Positions 31,301-43,373 of a stretch of 64,000 bases of DNA are shown here, piece by piece. The stretch is from contig QCXZ01000137.1 in the NCBI GenBank assembly GCA_025024175.1, forward strand, positions 9,052,001-9,116,000, given 5' to 3'. Position 1 is the first letter of the stretch. Each line of letters opens with the position of its first letter. The stretch is from Rhyzopertha dominica. Its lineage: Eukaryota > Arthropoda > Insecta > Coleoptera > Bostrichidae. Position numbers and translations under genes: made by a program. Below the pieces are notes generated by a model. It was not told where the DNA came from, did no database searches, and saw only the letters and a program-made list of their open reading frames with translations.

Positions 31301-32269
31301 AATCCTTTTGATTTGGTTTTATCTAATGGACGGCAAGAGGTTCAATTTATCCTGGGCCACTGAGAGATCCGGAAAAAAGAAAAACTATATCAAACACAAA
31401 CTCTAGAAATGGTATTTTTTCTTTTACAATTTCCATTGAATATAAATTAAAGCAACTAACTGACATTTACGGCGAAATTCACAAATTGATAACAGTTCTC
31501 TATACTTCATACCTTTTTTAAGATGAAAAACAATTATTATTCAGTTGTATTTTCTCCTCAGGCTCATTATCATTCGTGATACAACCTGTATATTCTGAAA
31601 AGTAATTCATCAAACAATGCTGTGCTGTCTCAGTTTGCAGCCTCTCAAGGTGCGGTATCGTATTTTAATCACAGTGTAGTGATAAAGGTACAAAAATTTA
31701 AGCATCTTGTAAAACTAGATGTAAAAAAGAACAACACTCTCCCAGTTTTATACGTAGCTATGATTTAAACACTAGAAAAACGATTTTTTTTATCATTTCA
31801 TAGTTTTATCTCCATGTGTTAATCGTGACAATGTTTGTTTGTTCTTTACGAGTAAATTCCCAAGCCTCAGAAAACACTCTGCTGTTATCAAAAGCTGTAA
31901 ACTTCGCACCGGCTTGTATTTCCCTAGAACCGCGTATTTTTAACCATACCGGCAACACCGCGGTCGGCATGCCGCAGAGAAACGACATGTGCTTGTTTTC
32001 ATTGTTTTTCTTCTTCTAAAACCGTACTTCCGTTCGAGTCAAGGCAAACAAAGTCGATTTAAGTAACATTTTCGTTTCTAGCAACAATCTTTAAAACATT
32101 TAAACAACTAAACACCTAAGTTACGATTATTTACAATATACACAGCTCTGTAAAATCCTCAGTTACACCTACACAACCAAACTATGGGGAGAATGCGACT
32201 CGAAAATGCACTCAATAATAATAACATTTCGTTTCCCACGCATGCACGCCGAGGCGTCGGCAAACTTAC
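28389..32269. other. Probable intronic or intergenic DNA of the minus-strand gene starting at 32352
   Basis: Nothing recognised with confidence. At 29430-29600 a GC-richer patch carries an open plus-strand frame without ATG (including GYEPGLPTFETWKNESC and WLPEPLRDQFVPSFPR) ending at a possible donor; it could be an exon or chance. Another balanced patch is at 31830-31990. Confidence 0.3.
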
Positions 32270-32352
32270 CCCACGTGCTGCGGCGGCGGCAGCACCGGAG
32301 GCGGCACGTTGAACGGGTACAGCTTCGTACCGACCGGGTTCTCAAACAGCAT
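32270..32352 (-). CDS. First coding exon of an unidentified host gene
   Basis: On the minus strand an ATG at 32352 starts 27 codons plus two bases, ending at a consensus donor (GGG followed by GTAAGT at 32269). The peptide begins MLFENPVGTKLYPFNVPP and ends in a proline-rich stretch (VLPPPQHV). An in-frame TGA lies 30 bases before the ATG, so this ATG is the first possible start. The upstream DNA is CpG-rich, as expected for a promoter and 5' untranslated region. A proline-rich N-terminus split by an early long intron is typical of developmental transcription factors, but I do not recognise this one. No following exon could be assigned: 6762-6848 lies on the same strand but needs a different phase. 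Confidence 0.6.
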
Positions 32353-32770
32353 CGCCGAAACGCACCACAAAACGAAAAATCACTGTTAAAAAACCGAAAA
32401 AACGACCAACGAAAAATCCGCTTCACCCTCTTCGGCGCTCGAACTGCGACTGGCGCGACCAGACTGCAGCTGTGCACAACAGCCCCCTTTTCAGCTGGCC
32501 GCCGCACGCCACCACATGGCTCCCATTTCGAAGAGCGCGGCGCGTCCGTTAGCGCTACTCTTGTGCATCTGTGCCTCAAGATGGCAAACAAAGGAGTGGT
32601 GTGCCGTGGAAGCGGCCAACGTTCGTCGAAGCAGACGTCGTTCAAGGTCATTATCATTGTGCTCTCTTGATCCCGCGACTCTCGCTATCTTTAACCGCCG
32701 GCGGTGTTGGCCGCATGGTCCGGATGTTGCCGCCAGCATCGATTTTCGTCGATGTATGCCTCCGTGAATC
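32353..32770 (-). promoter_or_regulatory. CpG-rich 5' untranslated/promoter region of the minus-strand gene
   Basis: CpG and GC content are much higher than in the surrounding DNA and fall off at about 32770. Long frames on both strands here are by-products of composition. I see no clear TATA box at a fixed distance, so a CpG-type promoter is the best reading. Confidence 0.45.
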
Positions 32771-32999
32771 CAAAGAGAAGAAGGTTCTCGGCCTAAAGGT
32801 GCTGAATCAGCAACTTCACTGTGATCATTTTTGTTCAGTTCTGCAAACGAAAACTATCATTCACTGAACCAAAATTTTTTCCCGTCATAATTCTTCATGT
32901 TTATTCAATCATAGCGTTGGTTGACGTCAATCAACGATCATAGCATCAACATTTCATTATATTATTCTTAGCACATTTATTGTCTTTTTGGTGCATTAT

Positions 33000-33690
33000 T
33001 TTCTCCCACTTAGTCCTGTCCTTTGTTACCCCAGAGAGGTAACGCCTTTGCCACTGTGATGTTCCATGTCTTCTCTGGATTTCCTCTTCTCCTTCCTTGT
33101 GCTTTTGCCTCCCTTAGTAGTTTTGCTGGCCTTTCTTAATTCATTCTCACTTTATTTTCTTCTAAAATTAGGTCTTATTTGATTTTGTCGTTTCTTATTC
33201 TGTCCATTCCAGTTATCCCTTTGTCACGTCTTATTAATTATTTCATCTCTGTCGCTTGCAACTATCGCCAATTTTCACTTCCGTATTGGTCTATAAATAG
33301 TCTTGTACACGTTATTTTTGTCTTTCTTGCGCATTTTCTTTTACTTGGTAACGTCCTCTTTAGTGATGGGTACGCCTTTACTGTGCTGCTGATTGTTTAA
33401 TTTATTTCTTCAACCATTGATTTCATTCAACTCACAGGTATTTAAAATTGTTAACCTGTTGTATACGTTTTCCATTTATCGTTGTCTACCCTTTTGTTCT
33501 CCTTTCCTATCATCGTAGTTTTTGTTTTTCTCGTAATTATTAGCATTTTAGGTTTGCTTAATTCTTTCCCCCACAACTCTAGAGTTTTTCTGGACCCTAA
33601 TTCCACTTTGTTAAATAAATTCGTGTTGGGTTTATTATTTATTAGTAGGCACCGCAAAAAAAAAACAAAAAGATTTTGACACTAATCATA
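33000..33690 (-). pseudogene. LINE reverse transcriptase, C-terminal fragment
   Basis: Reading the minus strand across frames gives the end of a non-LTR ORF2: KTKTTMIGKENKR, EEIN then TISSTVKAYPSLKRTLPS, YGSENWR, MDRIRNDKI and GRRRGNPEKTW, the order seen downstream of the RT core in jockey-like LINEs of insects. Several frameshifts and stops are present. The catalytic YADD region lies beyond the fragment and is absent. Clade assignment is uncertain. Confidence 0.7.
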
Positions 33691-36685
33691 CAAAACTTGT
33701 CTTTCATCTTACTTTCACATTTATTTCTATAGATATAAAACATAATTATCCCAATTTTATCATTTTATCTTAATAATACAGCCAAAGATGTAATGTAAAC
33801 AAATTCTTTCCTACACCATACACAATTGATTGCTTCTCATGGGGGTAATTTAAAAAGCAAAGTGTGTTTCAATAGATCCAATGATTCGTAACGAATTTCT
33901 GCAGGAATTTCATTTCAATTAATAGTTTACCCCTAAATCATTTTTGAGTGCGCGATATTAAGTAATAAGTAAAATTAATGTCCGGTGTACTAAATTAAAA
34001 CACCAGAAAACTTCTACTTGCTTTTTTAAATCTTTAGTAGTGAATATCACGAACTTTCCACCTCAAGATTATACTTTTTTGCATTTATGGAGAGAAAAAA
34101 GGGACATTCCAAAAATAAAGTTGACGTATTCGAAGATGGTGTGAAAATCATTTTAAAATAATTTATTCCATACTCTATGAACTCACCGTATATCTAAATC
34201 ATTAAAACTCTCGCCCAACTTATGAAGAAGTAGACTGAACACAGGCTTTTGCACCTTTTTGAACAGTTGATTGTCTCATATTTTTTTTTAATTATGTAAA
34301 AGTGTACAGTTCGATTGCTTGATTTATGAGAAACTTTAAGAAGAAAACTGCCGCTTACGTCTTAGGACATAAAAATTACTAGAGTAGTTTAATCGTTGCC
34401 AGGACTTTATTAGATTTCATAATTATTTTTTATCACACAATTTAACTAAAAGTGTATGGCCTAACAAATAAAAACAAATAATATAAATACTGTGGAACTT
34501 TTGAATTTTAATAACGCCGAAAGTAATATCTAAAGGTAAGCAATTGCTGCTAGAAATTTTGTCTATATTGGGTTTTGAAAATATTTAAAATGATCAGTTT
34601 CAAAATTCACACCGCTGCGCTGTCAAAAACAAATGGAAATATTATTATATATTATATATTATATATTATTGTAATATTTCTTTATACCGCTATTGCCAAA
34701 TAGTACGTATACACGATATGGGTGAAAAAAATATTCAAGAACAGAATGATGACAAAAGCCAACTACAACAATTAATGGTATGCGTAGCACCGCCTCCCTG
34801 GAATCTACCAATCAGCACATGAGCGTTATCACTATCACAATGCGACCAATACAGCAATGCTACTGATTAGGCCATACGCTCCAATGGTGGACCACATAAG
34901 CAAACGCGTATTATGGAAGCGACTCATATTTCAACTGCGTCGACTTTTATTAAAGCTAATCGAAGAAGTCATTTAAATTTTGCCATTCAGCAATCGTTTC
35001 TTAACACCCATTAATTTATAACTATGTACGTATTCTTCAGAATCTTAGTAAATATAGGGAAAACATGATCTTTGGACAACCGCTTTTTATATTTTTATCA
35101 CCCAAATATTACATGTATAACTTCAACAACCAGGGTCGTTTCTTATTTAATTATACCATCACCAAACGACAAAATATTCTTAAATCAACACAGGAAATAT
35201 CTCCTTGAATTTTTGTGATATGATCACTAAACACGCTGTATAAAATGTTTCATGCTGCATTTTGTTACTATTTTTTAAATGCGTTTTAGTTTACTCCAAA
35301 TTCGTTAAGGGTCAATATTTAATTTGCTTAGTAAAAATATTGCGGTTTAGTCAATAATAGTTTTAAAACAGAATCATCATTCATCCGACAATTCTATGAG
35401 ACAAACAAAAGCGGATTTAGTTTAGATTCCTTTCTGGGAACATAAAGGAGGTTTCCCATATGGAAATGGGACCAACCTATATTTACAGCAACAGAAAAAC
35501 CAAGGCTGAGGTCAGTTCTGGAATAATACATGTTTCTCCCACGAAGTCATTTGATACAAAACGCATATTGAACTAGGGCAAGGTCAATTACACGAGTATT
35601 CAATACGTACACAGTGTATATTGATACATGTATAGATGGCTTGCATGTGACAGATGCTGGATATCCCACAAAATCTTTAGAAGAAAGTATAAATCTAACA
35701 ACCACTTCCGACCAGGTACCTGCTACACGACAAATATTAAATCCGACGGTCGTACTGCTTCCCAGAATGTTCAAATTAGGCTAGGCCTTCTAAGAACCGG
35801 CAAAGAGGATTACAGCACCTCGTTTACCGTCATGCTCAAACGGCCAAGTCCTTTATGACACCCAAGTCATCGTACTTCATACAATGCAGGACGAGAAAAG
35901 ATAAACTGGAGCCGTATACCCGATGGACAGAACAAGGGGAGAAGGAAGCACCACAATATTCCGACATATAGAAGAGCAGCTGTGCGACATGAACTCGTAC
36001 AAGTGCATGGCAAACAGGATTAGCGAATGTGTGCTATCGGATGTCGTTATTCGATGTCGAGTTTCAAGTTTTTTTCCGACGATATACGGAACAAAGGCAC
36101 AAAGACATGCATTTCCATTTAAAACTGCCCCTATTCCATCAAATTCTATGCAGATGTCTAATAAGCGAGTCGAGCATGTAAATTTAAATCTGAATGCACA
36201 CATAAAAGTTATTGCTCCAGAGATACACACAGTAATTCGGGTTGGTGTTATTTACATGTTTTTATTGGTCGTCAAATTTTTATCTAGAATGAGATCTACC
36301 TCTTACGCTGAAGTAGCAGTGCAGGGGTAAAATGACTATTAAAACACTAGTACTTCACACTCATATTGCATTCATTTTCAGTGTAGGAGACGCATCAATT
36401 ATTTACAGAAATAAAGCAATAAATATCTGGGTTTTACCAGTACAACGTAGTTCTTCCATAAAATCAAAACTTTTAGTAATACAAAAAAAGGGAGATTCAA
36501 CTGTCTTTTATTGTAAGTATAAGAAGTATTTGTACGATCAAATTCATATCCATGCATTTTTTTGTAAACTGCGGTACGCAGTATCNTTCAAATGCGATAT
36601 TTCGTTCATAAAAAATGTAAGTATTGTTAAAAATTATTAGGACTATCCGTTGATGAATCTCAAAATGACATATCCAATTTTTATC
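33691..36685. other. AT-rich DNA with unassigned frames
   Basis: An AT microsatellite lies at 34641-34670. Frames at 35628-35858 and 35923-36327 (+) sit in a less AT-rich patch; the second is 135 codons long, with an open antisense frame of 117 codons. No motif is recognised, so they may be old transposon coding or chance. Confidence 0.3.
34641..34670 (+). repeat. AT-rich microsatellite (TATATTA units)
   Basis: Repeated ATTATAT/TATATTA units in a row, directly visible. Confidence 0.85.
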
Positions 36686-37255
36686 ACCATTGTCAACTCA
36701 ATAAACTGTTTTTGACTGTTGAGAAATGCCAATATATTTCGGTTTCCAGAGATATTTCATAAAACCACTACATACTTATTACTAAACAACATAACATTAG
36801 AGAAGGTGGTCTCCGCAAATGACTTAGGTGATAGAATTCAAATTAAGTTTTGAAGCACACGTAGACAAGATTAATAGATCTCTTAAATCTTCGAGGTTTG
36901 TTATGAGAATGACGAAATGTTTAAAAAATCCCAGATTAGTGATACTTTTAGACAATTATCTGGGTCTGAAATCCTTACTACATTGATAAGTACCTATATC
37001 AATCGAATTGGGAGAGCACATATGTTAATTCTACATAAACTATAAACTGCCGTTTTAACAGGGATTTTATCATCTTCCTATGCAAACAGTTATGGGAGCA
37101 GAAAAACTGCTGGCATTATTTCTCCACACAATCATTAATTTTGAGGTCGGGAGTGACCCTTTTAAGGACCTGACCTGACTTCTCTCTTTGATTTCACTTG
37201 TTCACCCATTTTTATATTAAGTTACAAACTGCCTCAGCCTAAATAAATAAATAAT
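36686..37255 (+). pseudogene. LINE 3' fragment (end of reverse transcriptase ORF)
   Basis: Plus-strand pieces WCQLNKLFLTVEKCQYIS, FKLSFEAHVDKINRSLKSS and FVMRMTKCFKNPRLV follow the order of the region after the RT core of jockey/R1-type LINEs (LNxxKCxxxSF, then KLSFxxHI, then RSLGF). Stops and frameshifts are frequent. The fragment ends in a TAAATAAATAAATAA tail at about 37241-37255, the usual 3' end of such elements, so it is a 5'-truncated dead copy. Confidence 0.75.
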
Positions 37256-38609
37256 TCGTGGCCGCTAGACACATTTCCCAAATACAGGGCATCTACAGAA
37301 ATCTGTTACTCTACTTACTGTATAGTTAGAAAGACTGGTAGTGTTCAATATCGTTCTAATATTCGAAATATCACCGTTGTAATACAAGAAAATCGTTTTC
37401 TTTAGTTGGTTACAGTCCAAGAAAACAAATATATAAGCACGCGAAACAATAACGGTCAAAGTGATGTTATTAAGTAAACTATCCATAAAATTCTTAAGCA
37501 ATACAGGTACCATCCATATCATGCGCAACCCCATCAGGTGTTGTTTGATGTTGACTTAGTAAAGAAACGAGGACTTGAGACCGATAATATCGTTTGTCGA
37601 TCAATGTCTGGACAATGTTTTTAGGAAAATCTTTTTATAGGGACTTTCTCTTTTATGGCGATCTGAAGACTCTAAAATTTAGATAATTTACTAATGTTCT
37701 TCCCACAACAATTCTAATAATTGATTGAACATGATGGTGGTCGTTAACACATCAGTAAGCGATACAGGGACAGTTGCATTGGTAGTGGTGGAGCTGCAAA
37801 CAGACCAGTAAGATCGTCCAACCTCACAAAGCTGATTTTTTTCTTGTGAGGCTTGATGAAGTAAAAGATATACCTGATTCCTCCTACAACACCCGAGCAC
37901 AAAAGAGAACAAACGATTATATTCCGAATAAAACAGACTGCGGATACGTCTTTATCAGAACAATAGATGTTTTGAACACTTATAATTATGTCTTAAAAAT
38001 TGACTCGCCAAAAATGATAAAGCTCGTTTGATATTCACTTCGATAACAGTTTAAAATGTAATTATGCTCAATTTCCTCCGAAACCATCAGTAGAAACCGT
38101 CATGTGTGAATGTATGAGCAAAAAGGAAAATGAATTGTGCTTCTGAACTTTGCATATATGCACTTCTACCAAATGCTTCTTAGACCAAAATAAACCGATT
38201 TAAGTTGACTCATCTTAGTCCAAAAGTCGATCCTAAGAAAGATACAAGGTGTTAAAGTTCAAATTTTGTTTTTGATATTCTTCAATAACTTTTGCAGCCA
38301 CACTTGAGTGTGGCACCATTTACAGTCCTTTCCACGCCCTTAAAGCGTCATGACTCTTTTGTGCCTCCCTGCATCTATTTTTGGGCCTACACATTTGATT
38401 AACTAACCCTTTTCCATAAAAAATGTATACTGCGATTGTTCCTTTTCAAGATATTAGCATTTTAGTAATGCAATGCAACTCAAAGCAGGTTTTGATTACA
38501 AAATAGTCAAACACTAACACAACTTGTTTGCAACAAAAGATGTTTACTGTAGTTTTTACAAAAAAAAAGGTATGCAACATGAACGCAAATAAAAAAGATT
38601 AGAAAGATT
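37256..38609. other. AT-rich DNA, no recognised gene
   Basis: Frames at 37265-37534 (-), 37691-37912 (-) and 37846-38031 (+) show no known motif. Confidence 0.3.
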
Positions 38610-39061
38610 TCACAACAACTGTTCAAAGTGTCCAGGCGAGTTCAGTAATTTATACGACGAACAAAATTAAAATTTACTTTTTGCAAAATTTTCGCATCAC
38701 CTCTAAGATTATTGATTGCATACTGAATGCGTTGCCACAGTTCTGCGTTATCTACTGGTGTCCTATAAACCACGGACTTCCCCATAAAAAATAATGTAAT
38801 GGATTTAGGTATTGTGAACGTGGTGGTCCATTTACAATGTCGCCATGACTCCTACCGATCCATTTATTCGGATATTGCTGGTTTAAATGATTTCTAATAT
38901 TTAATGAAAAATGAGGGGCAGCTCCATCGTGCATAAACCACATATCTCTGCGCAGTTGCAGAGGTAAATCTTGTAACAATTCTGACAAAGTATTTTGCAG
39001 ATGGTGGACGTATCTGTTAATCTTCTTGGTAAGATGACGGGACCGATAATAAAACTGCCGA
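38610..39061 (-). pseudogene. DDE transposase C-terminal half (HDG-type)
   Basis: The best preserved of three relatives. The minus strand reads IGPVILPRRL, LSELLQDLPLQLRRDM, WFMHDGAAPHFSLNIRN (catalytic Asp kept), QQYPNKWIGR, GPPRSQYLNPLHYFLWG (family form PPRSPDLNPLDFFLWG, third acidic residue lost), VYRTPVDNAELWQRIQYAI and, at the end, GHFEQLL before TGA at 38610-38612. A few frameshifts separate these. The N-terminal helix-turn-helix half is missing. Confidence 0.85.
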
Positions 39062-40494
39062 TTATTCCTTATAAGAAATGCGATATTTTAAATTTTACAC
39101 ATATGTTCACATGTTCACAGCCTGATATGATCTCCATTTCCGTGCAAGTATTTTACGAGTTTCCACGCACAAAGCTATTGATATTTAGTAAACTGATTTC
39201 ATACCGACAAATACGATCAAGCTACATATTTAATAATATCCCCTTTCCGCTCAAGGGTCTTCGTCAAGGACATATTACTCTCAGGTTCGACTATAAAGAA
39301 CATTGTGAATTTGTACGTGCTATAATCCTATTTCGAGCTCAGGCCTAAGGCATCGTTTGCGACGAAAAAGAAAGAAAGGAAGCTCATCGATGGCAGGTGT
39401 AAAATAAAGTCGGCAATTCGATTTGTCGTCGTAAAAGAGCGATGCTTTCAGATGACCGGAAGAAAGGAACAAAGTAAGGGTTCGTGTTTATAGCTTCTGA
39501 AATAAAAGGGATAGTAAAATCGACTATTTTAAGCGATAACATGGACATCGCAGGTAAGTAGCAGAAATAATAAACGCTTCTGCTATTGTGAACACTCAAA
39601 AAAGAAGTTGAAACACAAAATGTTGCTTTTCAGTAGGTTAAAATTGAGGAATACTAATTAACAGCTACAATTGGGGTTCTACGTAAATAGTAGACATACA
39701 TAATCAGCATTAAGGTCTAAAATGAGAAGTTAAAACGTAATTAAAAGATGCAAAAGCCTTGTTGTCCATTCATCTTAAAATGTGATATTTAATACTGTGC
39801 ACCTCAGTTTCAGAACCGACAAGAAAATGTTTTGAAAAACCCCAGTTGTAATTTAGCCAAAATCAATACAGATTTCCAAAATTTAAGGGCTTATTATGAA
39901 GTTGGCAAATAAATTAGTACTGGTGTTCTGATTCTTTTGAATATTCTTAAGTCAGATACCACTTTCTGTACAATTGACATATTTCTTAGTTGGGAGTGTT
40001 TACTTTAAGAACTTCATTGCGTTTTTTTTCTCGATTTAATAGTGTTAGTCCATACACAATATTATGTGGAGCGTATTAACTTTTATCGATGTATTTTACA
40101 CTGCGGCATAACTTCTTCCACATCTAAATGACGAAATTGCCGATATGGTACACGAAGTATGCATCTCATATAAGTGTAACTAGAGTGTTAACATAAATTT
40201 CCCAACCTGGCGATATTTGGGCATTGTTCCAAATTGCCCGAACGGACATGCAGTAGCGTGACAAATAGTCATTTGCGTGACTACAGATTTCGAACGACTC
40301 CGGGAAGTACACCATTCCGTTGCTATTGCCGGTACCATCTTGTGCAAAACTACAGATATATCTTTAACGAGCGGAGACAGACGTTAACTTAACTTTAATC
40401 GACCTTGGAACACGAAAACTGGATAAAGTCTGTTTTCTCTGAGAGCTTTGGCCTTTTAATCTATCAAACTGTGATTATTTCAATTTAATTTCGG
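39062..40494. other. AT-rich DNA, no recognised gene
   Basis: A frame at 38995-39348 (+) overlaps the transposase relic antisense and continues without known motif. The rest shows no structure, except that 40200-40490 may be a further decayed part of the LINE that follows. Confidence 0.3.
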
Positions 40495-40775
40495 GATTCA
40501 AAGATTGTAAGTTTGCGGAGTAGATGTTTAAAAGCAGAGGACTCAGAACAGAGCCCTGTGGTGGCCCGATGTTAGCCAATATCGGATCTTACACTTATTA
40601 GAGCGATCAATATTTGATGATTCAAGAAGATCTTAAGTGTATGAGAAACAAACGCTCTAGGAATGTCTATATTAAACATTTTTCCCCTAAAAGCACGTTT
40701 GTTAACGCATGCGCTGGGTACGTCGAGAAACATAGCGTATTAAGATAATTGCACTTTTTTACGAGTAACATTGTA
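40495..40775 (-). pseudogene. LINE reverse transcriptase core fragment
   Basis: The minus strand reads FLDVPSACVNK (family form FLDIKGAFDxV, first catalytic Asp motif), NIDIPRAFVSH, then GPPQGSVLSPLLLNIYSANL, which is RT motif 4 (GxPQGSVLSPLLFNIY). A frameshift separates the two halves. YADD is not visible. It resembles I/R1-type insect LINEs. Confidence 0.75.
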
Positions 40776-43373
40776 CAACTCCAGATAGATCTGTTTCGCT
40801 ATTGCTATAGCTCCTCATTATAGTTTAGGTCTAGTGCAGGCAGCATATATCAAACCAATACCATGATGTTAGTAGAAAGGTAGATAGTAATGCCATCTAT
40901 CAGCCATAAACTGACATTATGACAAAGCCATCTAGCTACCTTATCAGAAACTGCCTACTTTCTGAAGGAAGTGACCTGTATTCTGCCAAGATGGCATCTA
41001 CCTGCATACGTTAAATTTACTTATTTTATATGGACCCCAAAAAAGCACACTATTAAGCAACATTCTTCATTACGAAAAAAAAGTGCGTTAAATACCACAT
41101 TGTTTCAACTATCACTTATTTATTATATAAGCTTTAATTCTAAATATGTACCTACTCAAAAAATAATGATTAAAAATAATTTAGCCACTTATATCTAACA
41201 TCTAATTATAATTACTTAGAACAATCCGTATTATTTTCTACTGTAGTATCAGAGTTATCTGAAAATCCGATAAATTATAACCCTCTGAACAGAAACATAA
41301 AAATGTAAAGTCTGGCGATATTACGGGGCATGTGGTGGTGTATAGTAGGTAACGGCAAAATATCCAATGTATTATGGTTTGCAGAATCTCAAGGTAAAGC
41401 TTAAAAGTTAATAATTGTGATAGATAAAGAGACCTATAAATCTCGTGCCAAAAATTCCACACAAATATTAAATTCGAAGAGATATTGACGTCTTGACGTT
41501 CTTTTTGGACGCGAATTTTGTTGTGACCAATAGCATGAGCTGTGCTTGTTGAAAGTAGCGTTATTATTAATTTAGAAAAAAATATATCATTGACCTCACA
41601 CAATCTGGTATATCACTGCTGAAATATTCTACGTTGTTTTTTATCACCTGGTCTTAGTCCTTGAAGTATTCGAAATTTATAGCGCTCAATTTATTCTTTT
41701 TTTAAGGAATGAGTTCCACATGTATACAGCTACCCCAGTTTTTGTTTTAATTTTTCTTGTTGATGTTTGGGGATATGCAGTAACCGATTGTAAAATTTTG
41801 TACTGTTCTTTCTTCACTCGAATGTCTCTGAGACAACACAGGGTTGTTTTGTTAGATGAAACGTATTCTTTTAGATTAAATGCCCAAAATCCTACAGATC
41901 AGATTCAGCTTCTACACAACTTATTTTGCATAAATACAGTCTACCAAATTTTTCTTCATTCGAAAAACTACATCCTCCATTGTCAAATTTGATTTACTTT
42001 GTAAAACATGGGAAAATTAATATTGATACATACCTAAATAAAACGGATTTTGTCGGAAATGACAATCGTCTTTATATTTCGTTGCATGGTTTCAAAGCAT
42101 GTCTACTGATCCAAAATTAATGGATAAAAAACATTGCATTGCTGAAAATTTGTAGGACCGAAAAAGTGGTATTTTCTTGTATAAGTCCTTAAAGTTAGGT
42201 TTTTTCGAATATCTCCCAAGTAAGCAGAATTTTGCGAGTTTCTTGTGCAGCATATATGGTTTCTGACACTCTTATGCTGTTCACTGTTACCTTTGATAAG
42301 CTGGCGCTGTATAACATAGCCATTGAATAAAATGCCACTGAAATGTTATGTGATGCAGTAAAAAGTAGAAGGACCAAATTTGAAGGCTATAGATTCGTTG
42401 AAATTTCATCTAATCTTCGGCAAATTAATTCTTTTGTTTGGTTTTTCCTTAAAGAGCACTTTTCGTTTAGTTTAATTCAAGTTGTTCTAAAATAATATAG
42501 TAAGTACCTTTTTTAGTTTCTCATTTTGATTTTCACCAGTTTCCTTTTTGTAAAATAATATCGTTAAATCCAGTTTTAAGATGAAAGGAACCACACATTT
42601 CATATATGTACAAATTACAAAGTTAAATTTTTTGGATTCAGGAAATATTGGATTGACACCATGGATAGATAATATAAAGACAGATCGTTGACGATTATAA
42701 AAACTGCCTTCCACGTTCTTGGAGTGGAAAGACTTGGAAAAGCTAGACGGAAATATCCCCGTCAAAGGGGCACTTTAAAAACACTGACAATGTCAGATGT
42801 TATCCCAATATTTCTTTACCAGTCATGAAAAATAGGACCGGCTCCTTATCAACCGCTCCGTTTCAACCCAACTGTCGTTTTTCGCACTGTCCGAGATAAA
42901 TGTAACTGTTTATTGGCGCTCGCGGATAGCGCAGGCGCCCGCTGCTAATCAATACGCAAAACCCTCTCCCGAAATAAGTCCGCCGATCAGATGATTCATT
43001 ACGAACCTTTTTCTTATGACGGATGTGGGACGTATCGGCCGAAAAGCAACTCAATAAATTATCTAGAGTGAGCGTGGCGCCAATCGATATCAAAACAACC
43101 CCCTACTACCTCCGCGTCGGGGGTTGGACGGGATTAGCATATAATAGTGGTGTCATCTGTTTAGTTTAACTTGCACCAAGCCGGGGCAAAAGTACACCAC
43201 TGCATGAGACATCTGGCGGGGCTTAACGAAATCGAACCCGCGGCCGAGAGTGATAGTGCAAAAGCTTCTATGCCAGGTTCGTCGCTACGGTTCTAGGTGT
43301 TCTTGATAGAGTGGTAGTGCTATAATTAGCAAAACGCACCTTTTCCATCGCTGTGCAAAACCTCAATAGTAAC
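40776..43373. other. AT-rich DNA with one GC-richer island
   Basis: Frames at 41238-41603 (-), 41720-41992 (+) and 42487-42765 (-) are not recognised. The segment 42840-43270 is listed separately. Confidence 0.3.
42840..43270. promoter_or_regulatory. GC/CpG-richer island, possible conserved regulatory element
   Basis: About 430 bases of balanced composition, including palindromic ATCGAT, stand out from AT-rich flanks and hold no convincing exon. This texture is common for conserved non-coding elements around developmental genes, but comparison with a related genome is required. Confidence 0.25.

Noticed and set aside
32169..32670. 150-160 codon frames on both strands in the CpG-rich region
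   Set aside because: Arg/Cys-rich composition on both strands is expected from GC-rich promoter DNA. The short exon 32270-32352 in another frame is better supported by start and splice sites.
33179..33679. Hydrophobic plus-strand frames at 33179-33400 and 33482-33679
   Set aside because: They are antisense to a recognisable LINE C-terminal region.
34718..34822. Short plus-strand frame starting MGEKNIQEQNDD with a GTATGC after it
   Set aside because: Only 34 codons, weak donor, no acceptor evidence; could equally be decayed LINE sequence.
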